Below are positions 1 through 4,830 of a stretch of DNA of 5,682 bases, piece after piece. A program made the translations under genes and the position numbers. How positions within the stretch are numbered: position 1 is the stretch's first letter; each line of letters opens with the position of its first letter. The notes beneath the pieces are model-generated. The model was given only the letters and a program-made list of their open reading frames with translations. It was not told the origin of the DNA and did no database searches. The DNA is from JBPRGG01 sp051418075. GTDB taxonomy: Bacteria > Bacteroidota > Bacteroidia > Cytophagales > Cyclobacteriaceae. The stretch spans positions 1-5,682 of the forward strand of contig JBPRGG010000088.1 of assembly GCA_051418075.1 (NCBI GenBank), written 5' to 3'.

Positions 1-425
1 AGGTATCCAAGACTGTTGTCAATTCATTGAGTGTATTTTCTAATGTTGAATTACTGCCTCCTGTTGCACCGGAACATTTAGGGGCTACAATGGGCAATTT
101 TTCAATAGGCATCATACCTTTTGTCAAAAATGAATTTACCAGGCATATTTACCCACTTAAAATCAATGAGTATCTTGCCCTCGGATTACCGGTAATAACA
201 ACTTCCTTTTCCAATCTGGCTGCTTTTGGGGATATAATCAAAATTGCCGATCAGACCGAGGAATTCATTACTGCCATTCAAAATGAGCTGAAATCAGATT
301 CAATTGCTCAGATGACATTCAGGAAAAAAATTGCCTCTCAAAATTCCTGGGCTAATCGTGCTAAGCAATTAAATCAGGTTATTTCAAGACAAAAAGGTGC
401 AGAGAGGGATGCAGCAATGGTTTAG
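1..425 (+). CDS. GT-B glycosyltransferase, C-terminal fragment (5' end outside window)
   Basis: The reading frame is open from base 3, at the left edge, to a TAG at 423-425. A TTG at 27 could be taken as a start but is almost certainly internal, because the frame stays open upstream and the protein begins inside a domain. What is visible is the C-terminal nucleotide-sugar-binding half of a GT-B enzyme. There is a stretch ending in GIIPF, where such enzymes have a beta-strand lining the donor pocket, followed by the diagnostic YPLKINEYLALGLPVITT block, in which the acidic residue of the EYLA helix and the GLPV turn hold the donor sugar nucleotide. The remainder is a helical tail of about 70 residues. 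The likely role is sugar transfer to a lipid-linked glycan at the cytoplasmic membrane, consistent with the polysaccharide genes downstream. Donor, acceptor and linkage cannot be deduced. A 538-base gap separates it from the next gene, so it probably ends an upstream transcription unit. Confidence 0.85.
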   Translation, partial: VSKTVVNSLSVFSNVELLPPVAPEHLGATMGNFSIGIIPFVKNEFTRHIYPLKINEYLALGLPVITTSFSNLAAFGDIIKIADQTEEFITAIQNELKSDSIAQMTFRKKIASQNSWANRAKQLNQVISRQKGAERDAAMV

Positions 426-432
426 AGATAAT

Positions 433-563
433 CGTTACAAATCTGGTTACTGACGGCAACCTGAATTTCAATCCAAATAATTTACGTTCGTCCAGATTTG
501 AAATCTGGATGAACTAATGCCCAGCGTTTGTAACGCGACTTCAAGAGCCAATTTATAGTTGCG
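433..563. repeat. REP-like complex palindromic repeat element
   Basis: Several nested inverted repeats lie together. CGTTACAAA (433-441) is the exact inverse of TTTGTAACG (527-535) and closes an outer arm. Inside it sits the strong palindrome at 486-514. CAAATCTGG (438-446) is also the inverse of CCAGATTTG (492-500), so the left arm could pair in two competing ways. Further right, CGCGACT (534-540) can pair with AGTTGCG (557-563) with one G-T wobble, and GATTC/GAATC (569-581) forms a small hairpin. Such compound palindromes between genes are typical of REP/BIME-like elements. From memory, related repeats are common in Bacteroidota and are often mis-called as short hypothetical proteins, with minus-strand translations such as LVHPDFKSGRT. 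Mobilisation by a REP-associated tyrosine transposase is possible, but no such gene is in the window. The element borders are approximate. Confidence 0.55.
486..514. repeat. 29-base near-perfect palindrome (strong hairpin)
   Basis: The core TCCAGATTTGAAATCTGGA (491-509) is a perfect inverted repeat around a single central G at 500. It extends outward through GTTC (486-489) and GAAC (511-514), with one G-T wobble at 490/510, giving 14-base arms. In RNA the innermost pairs would open into a small loop. No T-run follows on either side, so it does not look like a standard intrinsic terminator. It lies 61 bases after the stop codon of the upstream glycosyltransferase gene and could stabilise the 3' end of that transcript. 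I consider it the central stem of the larger repeat element. Confidence 0.8.
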
Positions 564-651
564 CTTGCGATTCCCTGAATCATGAATATTTTACTCGAAA
601 ATAGTTCCGTTAGTCCGGACACTTATTCTCAACCTTAACTGAGTGGCACTT

Positions 652-686
652 CGATAGACTGTCACTATCACTAAATAGTCCTATCG
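652..686. repeat. Imperfect inverted repeat in the intergenic gap
   Basis: CGATAGACT (652-660) can pair with AGTCCTATCG (677-686) if one C is bulged, leaving a 16-base loop. An alternative, smaller hairpin uses GATAG (653-657) and the nearby CTATC. No T-run follows on the plus strand. It could be part of a second structured repeat or mean nothing; the arms are short enough to be partly chance. Confidence 0.3.
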
Positions 687-784
687 GCCCTTCAAATCTC
701 ATATGTACTTATAACCTCCTGCGTCATAAGCATTATATTCAAGGCTACCATTCATGAGGGTTTACTGATTAAATTCGTATATCA

Positions 785-889
785 TTAACTCAGAAGATAT
801 TCCTTTTCCCCTATAATTACTACATTCTGCATCTTCTCGTAAGGCCTGTATCCGAATTCCTTGTAAAGCCGCCAAAAATCGATAGTCTG
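785..889 (-). pseudogene. Possible remnant of a minus-strand gene, GNAT-like C-terminus
   Basis: On the minus strand a 34-codon frame runs from base 889, just after an in-frame TAG at 890-892, to a TAA at 785-787. Its central part reads FWRLYKEFGYRPYEK, then a strand-like NVVIIGEKEY segment. The Y-K-E-F-G-Y-R-P-Y-E-K spacing resembles the C-terminal end of GNAT-family acetyltransferases, where a helix ending in a Tyr is followed by G-F/Y and a last beta-strand. Upstream of the TAG the same frame has an ATG at 911-913 with seven codons that partly echo the downstream ones (LDFW versus IDFW); the rest, back to a TAA at 950-952, is not protein-like. No full domain is present, so this would be a decayed fragment at most. 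The resemblance is from motif recognition only and may be chance. Confidence 0.2.
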
Positions 890-901
890 CTACCAAAAAT
901 C
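872..901. repeat. 9-base direct repeat, 21-base period
   Basis: CCAAAAATC occurs at 872-880 and again at 893-901, separated by 12 bases. The 21-base period equals seven codons in the minus-strand frame described for 785-889, where it yields the repeated DFW tripeptide. It may be a small duplication or a scar. The A-rich content makes coincidence possible. Confidence 0.35.
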
Positions 902-912
902 TAAAAACCCCA

Positions 913-941
913 TTTCTACACACTTTAGAAGGCTACATTTG
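913..941 (+). promoter_or_regulatory. Candidate Bacteroidota-type promoter for the operon at 964
   Basis: TACATTTG at 934-941 matches the TAnnTTTG -7 element recognised by the primary sigma factor of Bacteroidota. The expected -33 TTTG is only weakly represented, by TTTC at 913-916 with 17 bases between, slightly shorter than the usual spacing of about 19. Transcription would begin near 947, giving a very short A/T-rich leader (AATATAATTTAATTTAAAA) before the ATG at 964. No Shine-Dalgarno sequence is present, which is normal for this phylum. I saw no operator or riboswitch-like structure. Confidence 0.4.
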
Positions 942-963
942 AATATAATTTAATTTAAAAACT

Positions 964-2382
964 ATGGCCTTCAGCACCGAAATAGCATTTAGATACACAC
1001 TTACCTGGTTGGTGGTGTTAGGTGCAGCGCTGATGATTGGTCTATTTACCTACCTGCTAGGAATATTGGGAGCAATCATGATTTTGGCCTTACCATTTGC
1101 AGTTGGTGCGATCTGGTTGATCTTTATGTATCCAATGGCTGGACTTTATCTCGCCTTGATAATGGGATTTCTCAGCTCAGGATTAGGAAGATATTTGCCA
1201 GCTCCCTGGGGATTAACCATTGATATTTTTCTGTTTCTGACCCTGATCGTAGTCACCCTCAACCGAAGCCTCAAGGTCAATTGGCACATGTTCAGTAAGG
1301 ATTTGGTGATATTGGGTCTGATCTGGTTTTTGTACCTGGTGTTGGAAATATTTAATCCCGAGTCTTTAGGTCTGGAGCCCTGGTTTTATGCCATGCGTGG
1401 AATTGGTTTTTACCAGGCAATGAGTTTCATGCTTCTTTACCTGCTAATCAGAGAGAAAGGAGCTTATAATACCTTTATTGATACCATTTTAATAATCTCC
1501 ATGGTAGGTAGTCTCTGGGGGTTAAAACAACAGATTTTAGGTACCGATGCAGCTGAAAATCATTGGTTGTATGCAGAACATCATCACGAGGAACATATTC
1601 TTCACGGCGTTTTACGGGTTTTTTCTTTTTACAGTGACGCCGGTCAGTTTGGGGCATCACAAGCAATGATGGCCCTGCTAAGTGGAATTCTCTTTTTAGG
1701 TCCATTTTCCGCCAAAAGAAAAATGTTTTACTTCGCTTCCTTTCTGCTTACTTTCATTGGCTTTGCGATTTCGGGTACCAGGGGTGCATTGGCAGTACCT
1801 GCCGCAGGAGGGATAGCTTATCTGGTGGTAAGTAAAAACTTCAAAATACTGATCACCGGAATGCTGGCGATTGGGCTGGTATTTTATATCCTCAAATTTA
1901 CGTTCGCCTTTCAGGGTGTTGAGCAAGTTCGGCGTATGCGTTCAGCTCTGGACCCTGAGAACCCATCACTACAGGTGAGGCTGGATAATCAAAAAACTTT
2001 CAATCATTATCTGTCGGATAAGCCTATGGGCGGAGGAATCGGGTCAGCCGGGTTTTGGGGAGCTCGCTTTGCACCTGATTCAATACTGGCAAATACCGCT
2101 ACAGATAGCTGGTATGTAAAAATTTGGGCTGAAACAGGCCTGATTGGTATTTCATTGCATCTTTTCATCCTGGGATTCATTTTGGGAAAAGGAGGCAGGA
2201 TTGTTTGGAACCTTCAAGATTTAAAATTGAAATACCTGGCAATGGGTCTTTATGCATCCGTGGCTGGGGTACTATTATCAAGCTACGGCAACCAGGTATT
2301 TGGGCAGATGCCTACCGGTATGATTATGAATTTTGCCATCCCTCTGGTTTTCCTGGCTCCATATTTTGACTCTAAAAATTAA
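964..2382 (+). CDS. Wzy/O-antigen ligase-like polysaccharide polymerase (Wzy_C family)
   Basis: This is a 472-residue polytopic inner-membrane protein with roughly 12-14 hydrophobic segments: a cluster over residues 15-130, further spans near 148-186 and 228-312, and a final group over 392-466. Family hallmarks are the SGTRGA motif at 270-275 (the Arg found in O-antigen ligase/Wzy proteins) and the large periplasmic loop of about 312-390. That loop carries R338/D341, the glycine-rich PMGGGIGSAG at 354-363, and DSWYVKIWAETGLIG at 381-395, the usual entry into the next span. These enzymes act on undecaprenyl-linked glycans at the periplasmic face, either polymerising repeat units (Wzy) or transferring glycan to an acceptor (WaaL). 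The adjoining flippase and glycosyltransferases favour a polymerase, but sequence alone does not separate the two. A loop before the SFYSDAGQFG segment is rich in His and Glu (HHHEEH, 206-211). The ATG at 964 follows the candidate promoter. The next gene starts 5 bases after the TAA. Confidence 0.85.
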   Translation: MAFSTEIAFRYTLTWLVVLGAALMIGLFTYLLGILGAIMILALPFAVGAIWLIFMYPMAGLYLALIMGFLSSGLGRYLPAPWGLTIDIFLFLTLIVVTLNRSLKVNWHMFSKDLVILGLIWFLYLVLEIFNPESLGLEPWFYAMRGIGFYQAMSFMLLYLLIREKGAYNTFIDTILIISMVGSLWGLKQQILGTDAAENHWLYAEHHHEEHILHGVLRVFSFYSDAGQFGASQAMMALLSGILFLGPFSAKRKMFYFASFLLTFIGFAISGTRGALAVPAAGGIAYLVVSKNFKILITGMLAIGLVFYILKFTFAFQGVEQVRRMRSALDPENPSLQVRLDNQKTFNHYLSDKPMGGGIGSAGFWGARFAPDSILANTATDSWYVKIWAETGLIGISLHLFILGFILGKGGRIVWNLQDLKLKYLAMGLYASVAGVLLSSYGNQVFGQMPTGMIMNFAIPLVFLAPYFDSKN

Positions 2383-2387
2383 TCACC

Positions 2388-3575
2388 ATGATCATTGTTA
2401 TCACCAGTATCATCATCATCTACTTCCTGATTTCGGCCTTTTATCTACTGGGAATGGTAATTGCCAGTAAGCGTTATCAATTCAAAAAGAATTCAAATCC
2501 ATCGGGAAATCTTGCTAAACAGCGCTTTCTGATTATGATACCAGCTTATAAGGAAGATACCGTTATTATTAATACCGCACTGGAAGCATTAAATCAGGAT
2601 TATGATCGGAATAATTTCGATGTGTTGGTGATTGCAGACTCACTGCAGCCTGCAACGATAGCACAAATAAATAAGTTGAATGTGCAGTTACAACAGGTTT
2701 CTTTTGAGCGAAGCACCAAGGTAAAAGCGATCAGAACTGCCTTGAAAAACATTAACCGAAGGTATGATTATTTAGTGCTATTGGATGCTGACAACCTGGT
2801 GAAACCGGATTTTCTGACCCAACTCGATCAGTCATTAGATACCGAAAAGCATCATGCCGTACAACTAAACAGAACTGCAATAAATTCGGATCAATCATTA
2901 AGCTTTTGGGATGCTTTTAGTGAATTCAGCAATAATAAAATAGCGTGTGAAGGCCCAAATGCCCTTGGTTTATCTTCAAAATTCACCGGTTCAGGAATGG
3001 TTATTCACTTCAATTATTTCAGCTATTTCATCAACCAGATGCACTCAGTGGGAGGTTTCGATAAAGACATGGAAATACGCTTCACAGAAAGAAAAATTCC
3101 AATTCATTATTTTAATCACATCAAGGTGTATGACGAAAAGGTAGAGGCTACCGGACAAATGGCCAAACAAAGAGGACGCTGGATTTTCGCTCAGTATGAA
3201 TACCTGTTCAAAAATTTTGGCAAAGCTTTTTATTCTCTCTTTCATAAAAATTTCGATCATTTTCACCGTGTGGCTCAACTTGCTTTACCTCCAAGATTCC
3301 TGGGATTGGTTGGTTTGGTGATGATCAGTATGGTCAGTATATTAATTCACCCGGTTTTATTTGTGGGTTCGTTACTGTCCCTGTTAGTCTATTCCCTGGC
3401 TTACCTGATGCTGCTCTTTGAGTATGCTGAAAGTACAAAAGTTCTGTTCAGACAGCTTTTGAAAATTCCGGCCCTGGTATTCACTTATCTGTTGGCGCTG
3501 TATTACCTGCCAAAAGCCAGAAAAAGCTTTTTGCATACCAGTCATGGTCAGAAAGAAACACCCAAAAAGTCCTGA
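2388..3575 (+). CDS. Membrane-anchored family 2 glycosyltransferase
   Basis: A 395-residue GT-A enzyme of the inverting GT2 family. One N-terminal membrane anchor (about residues 3-26) precedes the cytosolic catalytic domain. That domain opens with the RFLIMIPAYKED strand-turn (46-57) that binds the nucleotide. The metal-binding DAD lies at 133-135, the acceptor-region FTGSGM at 199-204, the probable catalytic-base Asp at 227 in GGFDKDMEI, and Q-R-G-R-W at 261-265 matches the QxxRW signature of processive-type GT2 enzymes. Two or three C-terminal spans follow (about 304-346 and 358-374). The architecture resembles PgaC/IcaA, hyaluronan synthase and cellulose synthase relatives, though in Wzx/Wzy clusters such proteins often add a single sugar. 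One departure is that the usual TED around the base reads DKD here. It is 5 bases after the wzy-like gene and 1 base before the small ORF. The sugar specificity is unknown. Confidence 0.87.
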   Translation: MIIVITSIIIIYFLISAFYLLGMVIASKRYQFKKNSNPSGNLAKQRFLIMIPAYKEDTVIINTALEALNQDYDRNNFDVLVIADSLQPATIAQINKLNVQLQQVSFERSTKVKAIRTALKNINRRYDYLVLLDADNLVKPDFLTQLDQSLDTEKHHAVQLNRTAINSDQSLSFWDAFSEFSNNKIACEGPNALGLSSKFTGSGMVIHFNYFSYFINQMHSVGGFDKDMEIRFTERKIPIHYFNHIKVYDEKVEATGQMAKQRGRWIFAQYEYLFKNFGKAFYSLFHKNFDHFHRVAQLALPPRFLGLVGLVMISMVSILIHPVLFVGSLLSLLVYSLAYLMLLFEYAESTKVLFRQLLKIPALVFTYLLALYYLPKARKSFLHTSHGQKETPKKS

Positions 3576-3576
3576 T

Positions 3577-3666
3577 ATGTTTGGAGAAGGAATGCCCTGG
3601 GATATTTTGTTCGTCATGATGATCATGGGTTTTATACTTGGATTGATAAGAGCAAAGAAAAAATAA
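3577..3666 (+). CDS. Small single-span membrane protein (29 codons; 40 if from ATG 3544)
   Basis: A very short ORF exactly fills the space between the two glycosyltransferase genes. Its ATG comes 1 base after the TGA of the GT2 gene and its TAA at 3664-3666 abuts the next start. The product begins MFGEGMPWD, continues with one hydrophobic stretch (about residues 10-24, ILFVMMIMGFILGLI) and ends with the basic tail RAKKK. That charge pattern predicts the C-terminus in the cytoplasm. An in-frame ATG at 3544, inside the end of the GT2 gene, would add a basic N-terminus (MVRKKHPKSPD) for 40 residues. No known family is recognised. The exact fit, the well-formed span and the tail favour a real gene over spacer. 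A role as a small partner or stabiliser of a membrane glycosyltransferase or the assembly complex is inference from position only. The alternative is that this is non-coding spacer that happens to be open. Confidence 0.6.
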   Translation: MFGEGMPWDILFVMMIMGFILGLIRAKKK

Positions 3667-3669
3667 GTG

Positions 3670-4830
3670 ATGAAGACTAAAATAAAAATTCTCTACATCT
3701 GCAAATCTGCACCTGATAGCTTTCAGGGAGGCATTCAGACGCATACCTGGCAACTGGCTCACCAGATGGGGAAAATGGGTCACCGGGTAAGCATACTGAC
3801 AGCGGGAACTGCTTTCAAAAAAACCAATCGGATTGCTTCCGGGGAAAATGTAGAATTAATCAGGTTGTCATATCTTCCGGGTCGGTTCATTCCTGTATTT
3901 TGGTTATTTCTTGAGGAGTTTCTGTTCAATTTAGCTGTACTTATCTGGGTCTACAGGCACAGTAGTGAATTTGATGTGATTCATTTGCAGGGTCGCAGTG
4001 GTTACCTGTTGCCTTATTTCATAAAGACTAAAAAAATTGCCTGTACCAGCCATGGACTTTTATTAAATGAATACCAGGCTGGAAGAAAATTCGGGTTCCG
4101 CCTTGCAAGTTTTTTACATTATCATTTCACCAAATCTTTTGAGAAACAAGGTATTTCCAAATCACACCTGATCGCTGTTTCTGAAAGTCTCAAAACAGAC
4201 ATTTCTAATCTGTTTGAGCTTCAAAAACCAACTGAGGTAATCAATAATGGAGTAGAATTATCTGAAAATGAAACAGTAATACCAAATAGCATGGACTTGT
4301 TATTTGTAGGTAGAATTGAATATGCCAAGGGAATTTTCGATCTGCTCGAGGCCATGCAGAAAGTTTCAGCGACAACCCAATTAAAAATTGCCGGCGATGG
4401 TTCAGCCAGGGAGGAATTGATCCAGCATCTCAAAAAGGACGCTACGCTTAATTCAAGAGTAAGTTATTTGGGAGCTCAAGATAAGGATCAAATTAAGCGA
4501 TTGATAGATCAGTCATTTGCTTTGGTTTTACCCAGTTATCGTGAAACTCAGGGAATAGTGATACTGGAAGCGAACTCACAAGGCAAACCAGCTTTGGCCA
4601 GCAACATTGACGGGATCAATGAAATCCTGCATCATGGTGAAAATGGATTATTATTCGAAGCAGGTAATCCGGAAAGTATTGCAGCAATGATTAATAATCT
4701 GATTAATCAACCTAAAAAAGCGGTTGAAATGGGACAAAAGGGTAAGGAAATGGTGAAATCTAAATTTAGCTGGGAAAAAATCGCCAACCAGACCTTGTCA
4801 TTTTATCACCAGCAAATTTTAGCATTATGA
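3670..4830 (+). CDS. Family 4 (GT-B) glycosyltransferase
   Basis: A 386-residue retaining GT4 enzyme with both Rossmann-like halves. The N-terminal domain begins KIKILYICKSAPD and carries the acceptor-side QGGIQTHT loop (Gly-Gly at residues 20-21), VIHLQGRSGYL (about 103-113) and the TSHG turn near 126-129. The C-terminal donor domain starts at LLFVGRIEYAKG (about 210-220), with IAGDG at 240-244, the ETQGIVILE EX7E motif at 292-300 that binds the sugar nucleotide, and QGKPALAS after it. The closing FSWEKIANQTLSFY helix is typical of full-length family members. It would be a cytosolic or peripheral membrane enzyme adding one sugar to the lipid-linked oligosaccharide; the donor is unknown. I chose the ATG at 3670 because MKTKIKILYI is a usual beginning. 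A GTG at 3667, immediately after the small ORF's TAA, would add one residue. Its TGA overlaps the flippase ATG. Confidence 0.9.
   Translation: MKTKIKILYICKSAPDSFQGGIQTHTWQLAHQMGKMGHRVSILTAGTAFKKTNRIASGENVELIRLSYLPGRFIPVFWLFLEEFLFNLAVLIWVYRHSSEFDVIHLQGRSGYLLPYFIKTKKIACTSHGLLLNEYQAGRKFGFRLASFLHYHFTKSFEKQGISKSHLIAVSESLKTDISNLFELQKPTEVINNGVELSENETVIPNSMDLLFVGRIEYAKGIFDLLEAMQKVSATTQLKIAGDGSAREELIQHLKKDATLNSRVSYLGAQDKDQIKRLIDQSFALVLPSYRETQGIVILEANSQGKPALASNIDGINEILHHGENGLLFEAGNPESIAAMINNLINQPKKAVEMGQKGKEMVKSKFSWEKIANQTLSFYHQQILAL

Larger units (their letters stand above)
426..963. other. 538-base intergenic gap with repeats, no intact gene
   Basis: No convincing complete gene was found on either strand. 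The left third holds a palindromic repeat with several stems (about 433-563). The middle (about 600-780) holds short inverted repeats and frames frequently broken by stops. The right part holds a short protein-like minus-strand segment (785-889), a 9-base direct repeat and a candidate promoter for the operon starting at 964. I found no tRNA or rRNA, and no hairpin followed by a T-run that would make a standard intrinsic terminator. The gap is conspicuous because every other junction in the window is 5 bases or less. It probably marks the boundary of two transcription units, and possibly a site of past insertion or gene loss. Confidence 0.8.

Noticed and set aside
486..525. Intrinsic terminator for the upstream glycosyltransferase gene
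   Set aside because: The hairpin is strong but no T-run follows on the plus strand, and the palindrome is part of a larger multi-stem repeat, so I annotated it as a repeat only.
490..590. Minus-strand short ORFs through the repeat, reading for example LVHPDFKSGRT or SSRFQIWTN
   Set aside because: They are conceptual translations of a palindromic repeat. I believe similar peptides are a common annotation artefact in Bacteroidota, and both frames are short and stop within or next to the palindrome.
611..702. Minus-strand 30-codon ORF starting at the ATG at 700-702, with an AGGAGG about 12 bases upstream
   Set aside because: The spacing is long for a Shine-Dalgarno site, which this phylum rarely uses. 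The product has no hydrophobic, catalytic or repeat pattern and no neighbours that suggest a function.
426..963. CRISPR array, tRNA or riboswitch in the gap
   Set aside because: There are no regularly spaced identical repeats of CRISPR length, no cloverleaf with a T-loop GTTCRA and acceptor pairing, and no recognisable aptamer core.
1475..1926. Two 76-codon minus-strand ORFs within the Wzy-like gene
   Set aside because: They are antisense shadows of a gene with clear membrane segments and Wzy_C motifs, and show no domain features of their own.
3045..3783. Minus-strand ORFs of 77-100 codons across the GT2/small ORF/GT4 junction
   Set aside because: They overlap well-supported plus-strand genes and one another, and carry no recognisable motifs.
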